Positions 23,556 to 34,937 of a stretch of DNA of 64,000 nt are shown here, in pieces (positions within the stretch are counted from its first letter, which is position 1; each line of letters starts with the position of its first letter). A program made the translations under genes and the position numbers. The notes below the pieces were generated by a model. The model did no database searches and was not told where the DNA came from. It was given only the letters and a program-made list of their open reading frames with translations. The stretch comes from Hysterangium stoloniferum. Taxonomy: Eukaryota; Basidiomycota; Agaricomycetes; Hysterangiales; Hysterangiaceae. The stretch spans positions 1,302,001 through 1,366,000 of the forward strand of contig WHVD01000006.1 of assembly GCA_015178975.1 (NCBI GenBank), written 5' to 3'.

Positions 23556-23563
23556 TATAAAAG
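23556..23563 (+). promoter_or_regulatory. TATA box of right-arm 67-aa gene
   Basis: CTATAAAAGC lies 88-95 bp before the ATG at 23651, with a C/A-rich leader (CCCACTCCATCCCACCACCG) between, typical of fungal promoters. Confidence 0.55.
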
Positions 23564-23650
23564 CTCGTGCTTATTCGCTGTTCCCACTCCATCCCACCAC
23601 CGAACGCTTCAAACGTACTTGAAACTCCTAATATACTTCCCTATTTGAAC

Positions 23651-23968
23651 ATGGCATTCCTCGTCTGTAATCTCCAGCTGTCCTGCTCAATTTTTGTGAC
23701 GTCATATTTTTGACAGGCTGGCCAGAAAGTAACATACACGAGCGGACTGTTCAGTGGTCCCGAGGTTGCAACGATTTCCAGGGTCGAAGCTACAACAAAG
23801 GCGGTACGCAAATAATTTTACTATTGACCCAAAACTTTGATTAATTCTTATCATCGTATTTAGTCGGCAGGGAATATGATTCTGAGGACTACATACAAAT
23901 ATACTCTGACCCTGGCAGATGGGAGGGTGGTGGATGGAGTATCGCCATCGATGCTCAAGGCGATATAA
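23651..23968 (+). CDS. Small spliced gene, 67 aa, right-arm copy
   Basis: Exons 23651-23662, 23717-23803 and 23864-23968 join in phase 0 across GT-AG introns of 54 and 60 bp. The product starts MAFLAGQKVTYTSGLF, continues ATISRVEATTKA, and ends with YKYTLTLADGRVVDGV and a short tail. There is no signal peptide, membrane segment or cysteine. The strand pattern (GQ-V-Y near the start, then YxYTLTLADGRVV) suggests a small SH3- or Tudor-like barrel; that is inference only. A TATA box and leader upstream and the clean splice sites support a real host gene. The start could be different if exon 1 is not used. An identical copy lies at 16623-16940. Confidence 0.6.
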
Positions 23969-24007
23969 TGATAAATGTCGATGTATTGAAAGAATGATTA
24001 AACCCAT

Positions 24008-24115
24008 ATGGCTCTGAGGACTCGATACAAATATAATGTGACATTAGAAAATGGGAGTGTACTGACTATAGTTGACCATCGAAGCTCAAGGCGCATCATA
24101 CTAAACGAGGGGTGA
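24008..24115 (+). CDS. 35-residue homologue of the last exon, right arm
   Basis: Mirror of 16476-16583. It lies 40 bp after the stop of the 67-aa gene and repeats its final-exon pattern, so a tandem exon duplication is likely. Whether it is expressed cannot be told. Confidence 0.45.
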   Translation: MALRTRYKYNVTLENGSVLTIVDHRSSRRIILNEG

Positions 24116-24150
24116 ACCCGTGGGGGACCAGCCGCCACCTACCCCCACCC

Positions 24151-24721
24151 TCAGTTTTACTCTGTATCAATCAATTTAAAATCATTTAGAAACATGTGAA
24201 AAAACTTATTAACATTTACAATTATTTAAAAGCATTTGACATCGTTTAAAGGCATTTAAAACCATTTCAAGTCCTTTGAAATCATTTTAATACGTTTAAA
24301 AAGGTTTAGAATCGGGTAAAACGGTTTCAAAGTATTTAAGAACTTCTAAATTATTCAAAATCGTTTAAAAGCACTTTAAATGTTGACTTTTCTGGGATTT
24401 CGGGTTAGCGACGGATTGCGAGCATTTGGGCTCGGGCCGCAGCATTGGGAATTCACCGCGTACTATGGGTTACATAAGGTCTATTTGTATTTATTTAGTC
24501 CTTATCCGTTTACAACGAGTTACCATCATCTCACTCAGACAAACGGAAAGTTATACGGTCTAGGAGCAGCACCGCGAAAACTTCAACATTAAAACATTTG
24601 AAAGCATTTAAAAGTGTCTAATACCCTTTACAAACCCTTTAAATCATGTAAAAACCATTTGAAACCTATTTAAAAACATTTAAAAACATCAATGAGTGAC
24701 TAAGCAATGATGCCCACAGCC
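24151..24721. repeat. TTTAAATG-type satellite with MITE-like insert, right arm
   Basis: Mirror of 15870-16440. The 207 bp insert lies at 24381-24587. Confidence 0.8.
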
Positions 24722-24790
24722 CATTAATGACAGTTACAATATATACAAACCTGGGAACTCTCGTGGGAAATAAGTGGCCAGTTGGAACAC

Positions 24791-25111
24791 AAAGCTCAGA
24801 AATTGAGTTAATCTCTCTGGGATTGATCTAGAATTGATATGGCATTGATTAAGCTTTGATGGAGCATTAATGAAGTATTGATAGAGCATAGAGCATTCAT
24901 AGAGCATTGCTTCAGAATTGATGAGAATTGTTTGAGAATTGTTTGAGCATTGTTTGAGCATTGATGACAATTGTTTGAGCATGTATTGGAGATTGATGGA
25001 GCTTTGATAGAGCTTTGATTGAAAATTGATTAGCATTGATGGGGCATTGATTGAGAGTTGATGAGCATCCATTAAGCATCAGAGCATTGCCAGGATTTTA
25101 TATGCATGGTT
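24791..25111. repeat. CAATGCTC-type satellite, right arm
   Basis: Mirror of 15480-15800. Confidence 0.8.
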
Positions 25112-25126
25112 GAATGTCATTGGCAA

Positions 25127-26185
25127 TGTTATGACCGTGTCGTAACCCATGTCGCAACCCGATGGTCTCCGAGAATACTACAGTCTATCGATGTTCCAAG
25201 TTATTGATCAAGTCATCATTTCGGCAACCTTCGGAATACTGACACTGATGTATACCTTCACGGCGATCAAACCTCGCTTACGCCCCTGTCAAAATATACT
25301 TGTACCATCTGGTTATGCTTTGATATGTCCCCTTTCATTATGATGATCCGTTTTACTCTATGTTTCACATATGCCCATATATACCTGTAGCCCGTGGACT
25401 ATTCCCTTTTCTTGTAATTCCACTCTCGGCTAAATCTCGGCTTCCGATCTTATCGTAACTTTCCGGTTTCTAGTCAAGTCTATTCGTCAAATAGTGTTTC
25501 CGCTCTTCCCTTAGTTAGTAGTTTCTAGACGCCGATAACTCATATATAAACCCACTGTAAATGTAGTTATTAGACAATCAGAATATCGACTTAGATCGAC
25601 TTAGATACCCTCTAATTTCCGACTCCATTATCTATTCACGACCACCACATTCCGACTCCATCCAATTTACGATTCAACCTACATTTACGACTTCAACCTC
25701 TAATCTCCGACTCTCAGTCCCCGACACTCTCAGTCTCCAACCCTCAGTCTCCAACTGTCTCCAACTGTCTCCAACTGTCTCCAACTGTCTCCAACTGTCT
25801 CCAACTGTCTCCAACTGTCTCCAATGTCTCAGTCTCTGACACTCTCAGTCTCCGACACTCTCAGTCTCCGACACTCTCAGTCTCCGACACTCTCAGTCTC
25901 CGACACTCTCAGTCTCCGACACTCTCAGTCTCCGACACTCTCAGTCTCCGACACTCTCAGTCTCCGACTCTTGATCTCCGACCCCTCAGCCCAACCCTCG
26001 ACTTATCCTTCAGTTTCCGATTGGTAGTTTACCGAGAGGTTTACTTGACAGGACTAGTCTTCGCCTGCCCGAAATTTAAGGACACCTGACGGTAACTTGC
26101 GAGGGCGCAGCACATAAGCTGAAGCCAAGTCCTTCCATTCAGTCCCTGTCAGCCAGCCGACATCCGTCAGTTTCTGCTCTTAACA
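25127..26185 (+). mobile_element. R3 solo LTR in right arm
   Basis: It starts TGTTATGACCGTG, ends GCTCTTAACA and has the duplication GGCAA on both sides (25122-25126 and 26186-26190). Length is 1,059 bp. Its arrays at 25750-25970 have seven clean 16 bp and seven 10 bp units. The shared module lies at 26098-26132. Confidence 0.93.
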
Positions 26186-26735
26186 GGCAATTTCACTTAT
26201 TTTTTTATTGGTATTTTTCCTGATTTTGTTGGTATGTATTTGTCTCAGAGTTTGTTTGAATCTTTGGGCCTCTTTGAATTCACTGGGCTGCTTTTGGACT
26301 TTGTTTGATTTTCTTTTGATTGGTTGTAATTTATTTTGATTTATGTTCTTTTTTCTTGATTTATTTTATTTTATTTTATTTTTAAACATTTTATTTTGAT
26401 TTATTGTATTTTATTTTAATTATTCCCTGATTTTATTGTGATTTTCCTGGAAATCCTAGTAGACCTCCTCCAGGGATTTGTAATTTTTCTCCAGGGAACT
26501 GGCATCAGAAATCCTTCAGTGAGGGGTCCTCCAGAAGAGTCCCATGAGGGGTTGGAAAATACATACTTCTATGCCAGGAAAAATGCTTCTACCCTAGCAA
26601 AATGCTTTAATGAGTTGGAAAATACTTCCACACTGGTCTAAATACTTCTGCACCAGCAGAAATACTTCCATGCCAACCAAATTGCTCCCACATGGTGAGA
26701 ACACTCCCAGACTCCTTAAATGGTTTTTGCAGGGG

Positions 26736-26950
26736 TGTTAAGGAGTGCGTGGAGCTTATCAGAGGGTTTCTGGAGAAACCCATGGGAAAGCTGGTAGGAC
26801 TTGGCTTCAGCTTATAGGCTGCACCCTCATGAGATTGTGTTGTCCAATTTCGGATGGGTGGATGGGAATCCCAGAGAGTCTGGGAGTGGTTGGTGGGTTG
26901 AGAGGTCAGGGAGTCGACTGCAGGAATCCCACAGAAGTTGAGGGGTTGGG
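26736..26950 (-). mobile_element. R2 LTR fragment at outer edge of right arm
   Basis: It starts TGTTAAGGAGTGCG and matches the R2 LTR at 13668-13882 with about 3 percent difference, all in transitions where I compared it. It is cut off at about 26950 by the inverted-repeat boundary. Shared module at 26796-26830. Confidence 0.85.
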
Positions 26951-28434
26951 CTTTTACAGATGTATGTGGTGTAGCTATTATATAGAATGTGGAACCATTG
27001 TGTGATCATAACAACAGAGATAGAAACAGGAATGAGGGGTCTGGAATTGTGTAGTCAAGACGAGAAAATGAAACAGGATCTTGATCCAGTTCAACCAGGA
27101 GGATGACCATTAGGGGAGTGGGCCCGTGATCGATTCCAATAGCAGGTTGGCACCTCGATTGGGGGAATAGTGGAAAGGTCGCCAGGGGTCGCCAGTGGTC
27201 AGAGCTGTGGCTCTGTATGTGTGGTAAGGTGGCCAGGATTACACCCAGTCAGAGTACCCATCCTTTTTGTGAAAAGAAAATATGGATCCCTTCACCTCTG
27301 TTTTGATTTATGAGGCCTAAATTCCATAACACAGAAAGACAAATATCCACTCCTGCTCATCATGGACTTACTTGATGTCCCACAAAAAGCCCAAATTTAC
27401 ACCAAAATAGAACTCAAACATGCTTATCACTTGGTCCAAATTGCTGAAGATGACAAGTGGAGAACAGCCTTTCATACTCTTGCTATGGATCTTTCAAATG
27501 GTTGGTTATGCCCTTTGGCCTTACCAACACCTCTGCTGCTTTTCAATGTTTTGTTAACAATATATTTTCTGACATGCTTGATATATGTGTTATTGTCTAT
27601 TAGACAACATTTTGGTATTTTCTGAAGATCCTGCACTTCACAATGAACAAGTCCACAATGTTTTCTGAAGACTCTGCAAAAATAGTCTCCTCACTAATGG
27701 GATAAAAGTTCCTTCAATATGAATTCTATGGAATATTTGGGTTTCAGTATAGGCCCTGACAGTCTTTGCATGGATGAAGCTAAAGTTCAAGTTGTCCACA
27801 TTGGCTGAAACCCCAGAAAGTCAAGGATATTCAATCTTTCCTAGGTTTCATGAAATTTTACCATCAATTTATTCAGAACTATTCAGATATTACAATACCT
27901 CTCACTTGTCTTACTCACAAAACAACCCCTTGGGTTTTTGATGACAAATGTCATTTCACTTTTCAAATATTGAACAATGCCTTTACTTCCACTCCTATTC
28001 TGTCTCATGGGAAACCTGATGTTTCAATCATTATAAAAACTGATACTTCTGGCTATGTGAGTGCTGCTATTCTCTCTACCCAAGATTCCATGGGGAAATT
28101 CACCAGGTTGCATTTTCTCAGACACTTTCACTTTCTGAACTCAATTTCAATGTTCATGACAAGGAAATTCTGGCAATTCTTGAGGCTTTCAAGCATTGGC
28201 AGCATTACCTCAAAGGTTCTGGACTTCTGATCAACATTGTTACTGATCACAAAAATTTGGAATATCTTTTGACCACTAAACTTCTGTCAGAACACATCAA
28301 CAAGCCTGCTAGTCTGAATTTCTTTCTGATTTTAATAATTCTGACCTGGACATCTTGGTGGAAAACCTGATACCATGACTCAATCATGGGACATCTATCC
28401 TAAAGAGGGGGAAAGCAACTATGCTGTTGTAAAT
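26951..28434 (+). mobile_element. Old chromovirus, RT and RNase H part (fossil)
   Basis: The first ~330 bp show nothing recognisable. From about 27290 the translation shows Ty3/gypsy reverse transcriptase ([20 protein letters not shown], then a PFGLTNA-like region), and about 27850-28330 RNase H (MKFYHQFIQNYSDITIPL, then TDTSGYVSAAILSTQ). The linker KPDTM-like motif lies near 28370. It is heavily decayed with many breaks, so it is among the oldest elements here. It continues beyond the R2 LTR at 28435-29245. Confidence 0.85.
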
Positions 28435-29245
28435 TGTTAAGTTTGCGTACATGGAGGGTTTCCAGGAAACCCATGGGAAAGCTGGTAGGACTTGGCTTCA
28501 GCTTATAGGCTGCACCCTCGCAAGATCATCTTGTTCATTTCAAACAGGTGGATGGGAATCCCAGGGAGTCCAGGTGGGTTCATGGGTTGAGAGGTCAGGG
28601 AGTTGAGATAGATAAGTTGGAGGTCAAGTGATAGATGGGTTGGAGCCCATGGGCTCTGATGAGTAAGAGTGGTGTGTTTCAAAGAGGAGATTAGAGTGGA
28701 AAATAAACTAAGATTACTGGGGAGAATATAAGCTGATTCTCTGACTGAATTGTATGTACAACATCTGCCAGACTACAGTATATAGACTGTGGAATGAATA
28801 ACATCCCAAATCCAGTAATAATGAAAACTAAACTAGCAAACATAAAACAAGATAAATAAACACCAAACTTGGTGTTAGGAATGGAACAGAATGGAGTGGA
28901 GTCTGAATTGTGACAGGTCATGAAACCATAACAGGAATGGGGTGGGAGTAGAGTCCGAATTGTGACAGGTCATTTATCCATAATGGGAATGGGGCTCAGT
29001 TAGAGGGGTGACAGGTTTTCTGAGCAGGGTCCAGTGACTGGTGCATAGGACAGGGTCAGAGATAGACAGGGACAGAGTCCAGTGGGTATTCCAGTGACTG
29101 ATACATGAAGTAACGAAGGTCGAGCATGGACAGGTCTGACATATGGAGTCCAGTGGGTTTTCTGGTAAACTGATAATTGGTGCATATAGGGTGCAAGTGC
29201 ATATAAGTTAGTGCCCGGAGTCCAGCAGGAATTCCAGTCATAACA
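28435..29245 (-). mobile_element. R2 solo LTR inside the old chromovirus
   Basis: It runs from TGTTAAGTTTGCG to CCAGTCATAACA, 811 bp. The flanks TAAAT and TAAAC form a 5 bp duplication with one mismatch, as expected for an aged insertion. Shared module reversed at 28486-28520. Confidence 0.88.
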
Positions 29246-30680
29246 TAAACCCACACAACTTTAAACCAGTGTTTTTGACTCAGCAACCTTCTGCATCTAT
29301 CTGAGCTACTCACCTCATTCATCCTATTCTTCATAAAGTGACTCACAAAATGTATCCAATGTTTTGCAATTTCAACTTATATGTATACTTTATACCTCAG
29401 TAGATAAAATAGTGAAAATCACCAAAGTATTTGTCAACATGCTCTGTCATGTATAGTCTGATATGACATAATGAAATTATGTAATCTCCATATATGGTAA
29501 TAATAGGAATATTTTAACATAAGCCATATGGTCTTATCAAGCAACTTCTAATACTGGAAAAACCCTGGAATTCAATGTCCATAGATTTTATTGCACAACT
29601 CTGACTTCTGAAGGCTATACATCCATCCTCATTGTTGTAGATTGATTTTCAAAACAAGGAATTTTCAGACCCACTCATGATACAATCACATCTGTGCAAC
29701 TAGTGGGATTATTCAATATTCACATACTTTCCAAACATGGTGTTCCAGCACACATCACTTCCAATTGAGGTTCCATGTTTGTTTCCCACTTTTTCAAGTC
29801 CCTCAAAAAGCTCTCAACATAAACTTACACTTCACTTCCAGATACCACCTGGAAAATGATGGACAAATGGAATGTGTCAACCAAACACTGGAACAATATC
29901 TATCTCCACATTTATTGCAACTATCAACAGGATAACTGAAAATCCCTTCTTCTACTTGCAGAATTTGCATACAACAACTCTCTGAATGCCACCACCAGCA
30001 TCTCACCATTCTTTGCCAACAAAAGCTACAAACTAATCTCACCATCTATCCTGAATGAGACTTTGCATCCACTCATGCTCAAGAATTCATTGTGGATCTT
30101 GAGAAGTTACATCAGGAACTTCGGAAAGCCAATTCTTCCACTCAGGAACTTTATCAGCATTTGGTGGGTAAACACAGGATCCCACCTCCTAACTTCAAGA
30201 TTGGAGACTGCACTTTTATGAAAGCCCAATTATTCCAAACTATCTGATCCTCTAAAAATCTCACTGAGAAATTCCTAGGCCCTTTTGAGATTATAGCACA
30301 AGCTGGCTCACTCTCTTGGACTCTCTGACTTCCCAATAATATGCAAGCAGTTCACCTGTTTTCCACATTTCCATGTGGGAACCTTGTGTTCCTAACACTG
30401 TTCTGGAATGTATTCAACCTCTGCCTCCTCTGGTAATTATTGATGGAGAACCCAAATTTGAAATTTCTGAAATTTTGGACTCTAAGATTAACCATCACCA
30501 TTGCACCTGCAAACTGCTTTATTTAGTCAGATGTGCAGCTTGTACAAAGGTATGGATGAAGAAACTTCCTGGATATTGGCTTTGGAACTTTGACATGCTA
30601 TGGAAATTGTACTCAACTTCCACAATAACTACCCTAGTAAACCTGGACATTTATCATCACTCTAGTTTCTGACATTTCTG
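29246..30680 (+). mobile_element. Old chromovirus, integrase and chromodomain part (fossil)
   Basis: About 29250-29400 matches the integrase N-terminal linker region, 29550-30020 the integrase core (degraded, with the YHLENDGQMECVNQTLEQY-like segment near 29840), and 30060-30350 the C-terminal domain. A chromodomain lies about 30440-30600: EPKFEISEILDSKI, then CKLLYLVR. Chromodomains of this place and type define chromoviruses and are thought to steer integration to heterochromatin. Many breaks; old. Confidence 0.82.
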
Positions 30681-31009
30681 CATTTCCAACATCTGTCTGT
30701 GTTTTCTTTTTCACAGAATCTCACAAGCTCATTTTAATAATTTTGCAAGTCAAAATCATTAAAAAAAATCATGGTACATTTTCCTTTAAAGTTTCCACTT
30801 CTCTAAATGTTGGCTCCCCTACATCAACTCCCTTTTCCTCCTGAACCTCATCATCGTATATTCCAGCTCCCTCTGGAATGATATCCTGTCCTCAATTTCC
30901 ATAACTATGCCATTTTCTGACCTGGAACCTTCTTCTCCCAGCTCCTCATACTTCTCAGTTACTACCATGACACCAATGCTGACCCAGTGGAGGCATCCCA
31001 AGATTTTTG
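30681..31009 (-). pseudogene. Possible remnant of antisense accessory ORF
   Basis: Just past the chromodomain, the minus strand reads VMVVTEKYEELGEEGSRSE and a short E/R-rich continuation. A similar VVVTEK followed by E-rich sequence occurs in the antisense zinc-cluster ORF near 57.2 kb, which also lies beside a chromodomain. The match is short, so this call is tentative. Confidence 0.3.
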
Positions 31010-31610
31010 GAGTTGGAAAACCTTCAGAAAATCCTGTTATTTGGCCAAATTTTCTAAGGATTTTTTTAACTGAAAAACTGCTTGAAAATTTTGAGTTTTA
31101 GTAAGTTTTTCTGAGGCCAAAAATTGTATCTGAAAACCCTAAAAATTTGCATCAGGAAATTCTACAGAAACATTGTTGGAAATAGGCTATTTTTCATGGA
31201 TTTTCTGAATGATAAAACTCTTAAAAAACTCTGTATTTTGTTAGAGTTTTTCCAACCAACAAAATCCTATGAAAACTGTAATAATGTGCCTAGAGAAACC
31301 AATTGAAAACCATATATTTCTACTCAATTTTACCTCTTAAGGAATTGGGTGAAAACTGTGATATACTGCCTGAAAAAATCTTATGCCAAGACAAAGTTTT
31401 CTTAGTGTTTTGTTAAGGGGAAAACTATAATGAAATTTACAATTTAATTATATGTGAAATCATTGAATAATTATATATTTCAACAAACCTTTCCTTGGTC
31501 ACAAACACTATGGAAATTCAAAAAATGTGTTTGTGAAATCTTGAAGAAATTGACAATTTCCCATGAGTTTCTTAAAGGTTTTTCAAGATGAGAAATCCTG
31601 AACTGATTTT
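31010..31610. repeat. A/T-rich sequence with dispersed repeat
   Basis: The part at about 31200-31350 (CAAAATCCTATGAAAACTGT, then GTGCCTAGAGAAA and AATTGAAAACCA) recurs at 37175-37320 with moderate divergence. No gene is seen. Confidence 0.65.
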
Positions 31611-32234
31611 TCCTGATTCAGTATGATTTGCAAATATTTGAGAGAATACAGTACAATTCATTGCAATTTGCAATTCTTCAGGAGGATTCAGTGTGATTTG
31701 CAAATATTTGAAAGGATACAGTGCAATTCATTGCAATTCACAATTATTTGGGAGGATTCTGTGTGATTCAAAAATACTTGAGAAGATACAGTGTGATTTA
31801 TTGTAATTCACATTTGTTTGGGAGGATTCAGTGCAATTTGCAAATATTTGAGAGGATACAGTATGATTCACAAATATTCAAGATGAGACAGTGCAATTCA
31901 TTGTACATAATTTACATTTGTTCAGGAGGATTCAGTGTGATTCACAAATATTTGAGAGGATACAGTGCCATTCATTGTGATTTCACAATTGTTCAGGAAG
32001 ATTCAGTGTGATTCACAAATATTTGAGAGGATACAGTGCCATTCATTGTGATTTCACAATTGTTCAGGAAGATTCAGTGTGATTCACAAATATTTGAATG
32101 GATACAGTGCCATTCCTTGTGGTTCACAATTGTTCAGGAGGATTCAGGGCAATTTGCAAATATTCAAAAGGATAACAGTGCAATTCAATTCACATTTGTT
32201 CAGGAGGATAGAGTGGAATTCACAACTATTCAAA
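31611..32234. repeat. Tandem repeat, ~71 bp period, about nine copies
   Basis: The anchor GGAGGATTCAGTGTGATTC recurs near 31680, 31752, 31821, 31926, 31997, 32068, 32137 and 32203. Units at 31926-32130 are nearly identical, the outer ones more diverged. No coding role seen. Confidence 0.85.
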
Positions 32235-32640
32235 CTTCTTGCAACTTTTTGTGACTTTTTGTGCCTCTTTGCAACTCTTTGCAACTCTTTTTGCCTCTGT
32301 GACTGTTTGTTGCTGTTTGTTGCTGTTTGTTGCTGTTTGTGACTCCTTGTGACTCTTGGTGACTTTGTCAATGTGATTTTTTTTGACTTTTTGTGACTTT
32401 TTGTGACTTTTGTGACTCTTTTTGCCTCTTTGTGACTCTATTTGTGACTCTTTGTGACTCTTGGTGACTTTGTCTTTGTGATTTTTTGTGATTTTTTGTG
32501 ACTTTTTGTGCCTCTTTGAGACTCTGCAACTTTTTGTGAGTCATTGCAACTCTTTGCAACTTTTTGCAACTGTGTGACTTTTTGTGTTTTTTTTGAAACT
32601 CTGTGACTCTTTTCTCAAAACAAAGCTGTGATATTTGGGC
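32235..32640. repeat. TTTGTGACT minisatellite
   Basis: Variants of TTTTTGTGACTCTTTG and TTTGCAACTC repeat without a fixed period. All GTGAC words point the same way, unlike the inverted dyads in R1. On the minus strand it reads as K/S/Q/R-rich frames, which are artefacts. Confidence 0.85.
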
Positions 32641-33169
32641 CACTCATTTGTCATAATCAGATAAGGCTTACATACATATTATCTATTAAAAATAGTATGA
32701 GTTGACTTATTGTAATACACAATCTACAAGGGGGTAATAGACTTGTAATAATAGTACTTGTTTGTCAATCAATGTGTCAGTTAGTGAATCACCTTCTGAC
32801 ATGATATGTAGGTTTGGTACTAGTTTAGGTGTACACTGGTTCTGGCATGCATTAACCTCAGAATGCATGGTCCACAATTAGCATCTTCATATGAAAAAGT
32901 GAAGAAATGGATGAGCTGCCCCTAGGAAAAAGGGTGCTTTCATCACCAATTCTAACATTATCTGAGCTCAATGGTGTGGTTCACAAACACCCTTATACTA
33001 TGTATAATTTGTCTTATCCCTTACCCATGCTCTCACATGATCATCCCAGTCACTTCTCCTATTGATCCTAATGATATTCCTATTGATACCACTGCCCCTT
33101 CAAATTCTGGCAAGTAGGTTGCCTGGGGACAGTCAACATTCAAGTCATCAATGTATGTGACATTATATG
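32641..33169. other. No recognised feature
   Basis: About 530 bp without a recognisable gene, repeat or element. It ends with ATATG, the target of the next LTR. Confidence 0.5.
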
Positions 33170-33979
33170 TACATACATGGTGGGTCTCCAGAGAAACCTG
33201 TGGGATATCTGGTAGGACTTGGCTACAGCTTATAGGCTGCGCCCTCACGAGAACGTGTTGTCCAATTTCAGACAGGCAGACGGGAATCCTGGGGAGTCCG
33301 GGCGGGGTTTGTGGGTCGAGGGGTTGTAGGTCAGAGGTCATGGGTTGAGAGGTTGTAAGTCGAGATAGGTAATATGTGCCGGAGCCCGTGGGCTCTGACT
33401 AGCATGAGCAGTGTGATTCAAGTAAGGGTTTAGAGCAGAAAATGTATTAGATTACTGGGGGTAATTTAAGCCGATTTTCTGACTGGATTGTATGTACAAC
33501 ATCTGCCAGTTTAAATAGACCATGGAGTGAATGACATACCAAATCCAGTAATGATGAAATGAAACTAACAAAACATAAAATGAGAATAGTAAACACCAAA
33601 TTTGGTGTTAGGAATGGGACGGAACAGAGTGGAGTCCGAATCGTGACAAAGCATAACCCATAATGGGAAATGGAGTGGGAGCAGAGTCCTAATTGTGACA
33701 GGTCATTTGACTAAAACCGGAATGGGGCTCAGTTAGAGCAATGGCGGGATTCTGAGCAGGGTCCAGTGACTGATGCATGGGACGAGGACGGGCATAGACA
33801 GTGGAATGGAGTCTGAGGGTATTCCGGTGACTGATACGCGACATAGTGAGGTCGAGCATGGACAAGTCTGACGTATGGAGTCTGGGCGGGAATTCCTGTA
33901 AACTGACAATTGGTGCGTATAGGGTGCGGGTGCATATGAGTTAGTGCCCGGAGTCTGGCGGGATTTTCCGGTCATAACA
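33170..33979 (-). mobile_element. R2 solo LTR
   Basis: Body matches R2 from TACATACATGGTGGG to CCGGTCATAACA. The duplication ATATG flanks exactly (33165-33169 and 33980-33984), although the usual TGTTA terminus on the left is absent. Shared module reversed at 33214-33248. Confidence 0.83.
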
Positions 33980-34198
33980 ATATGTTCCATTCCATTGTAT
34001 TGAGCAGTTGATGGCCACATGTTTCCTTTTCATTGTCTCTATATTTCTTTTGTTCTAGATTCATTGTTCCCATTGTTTTCAACATGTTCCTTTGTTCTCT
34101 GAATTGTGCCACTCATAGTTTTGCTGTATATAAAATCTTTCAAATTCTCTAGAATATCATTAGATTTACATACATTAAGTATTTTGTGCACTCACAGC
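33980..34198. other. No recognised feature
   Basis: About 220 bp of A/T-rich sequence with no gene or repeat recognised. Confidence 0.4.
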
Positions 34199-34745
34199 TG
34201 TTAAGTGCCATGTCAGAAACCTATTCCAGGAACTATTGAAAAATAACTGGGAACTCAGATACTTCCATGTAGGGTCAGGACTTGGCTTCAGCTTATGTGC
34301 TGTGCCCATGCAAATGCTCATATGTCTTTAATTTCAGAGGGCTGATATGTAAGTGCTAGAGAACTTATGGATAATTGGAGTTCTGATAAGTTCTGAATAT
34401 CAAGTGAATATCAAGTGTACAGAAAGAGAAGAGGAATAGGCCAACAGTTGATATCAGATCAAAGGTGTAAGTACAATGTGCAGAAACTAATATAGACTTT
34501 CTGGTAATTATACTGCAAATTGAGATCACAATAAGAGAGATTAGGATAGGAGTTTCAAATTGGGAACATAATAAGCAAATGAATGAACACTTGTCAACAG
34601 ACAGGTTACCAAATATGGAACAAGGACAAAGTTCGGAATATCTGGGAATTGATGGTATTCCAGAGGCAGGGGTCATATCGGAATATAGACCACGTTGCCT
34701 CAGTAAAGGTTCATCACTCACTGAGAGATATATTCAGAACTGGGC
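34199..34745 (-). mobile_element. R6 LTR, old copy
   Basis: It starts TGTTAAGTGCC and follows the R6 LTR at 39941-54718 in order: shared module (34272-34310), GTACAGAAAGA, a stretch with TAATTATACTGCAAAT, then GGAACAAGGA and GTTCGGAATAT. The right end is unclear, and no duplication was found. Confidence 0.7.
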
Positions 34746-34937
34746 AAATAAATTGAGCAGGTAAAACATATAATAATTCCACTTATAATTAGCAATGCAT
34801 TACTGGGAACTGCCCAATTTGGTGTCAAACTCACAAGTATTAGGCTATAGCGAGAACATATTTTATTATTATTAACGACCGCATCGGAGTCCAAAAAACT
34901 TCGCAAGGATTCGAATTTACTGACACTTTCATCACAC

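Larger units (their letters stand above)
21597..26950 (-). repeat. Giant inverted repeat, right arm
   Basis: Reverse complement of the left arm, with the same order of parts. It ends inside an R2 LTR at about 26950 and then joins unrelated sequence, whereas the left arm's R2 LTR continues outward to 13021. So the right edge is the clearer breakpoint. Confidence 0.95.

Noticed and set aside
13668-26950. Terminal inverted repeats of a Polinton, Starship or other giant mobile element
   Set aside because: The 2.6 kb spacer has no polymerase, capsid, integrase or tyrosine recombinase gene, and the arms contain unrelated solo LTRs and satellites.
32368-32643. K/S/Q-rich protein on the minus strand
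   Set aside because: Artefact of the TTTGTGACT minisatellite.
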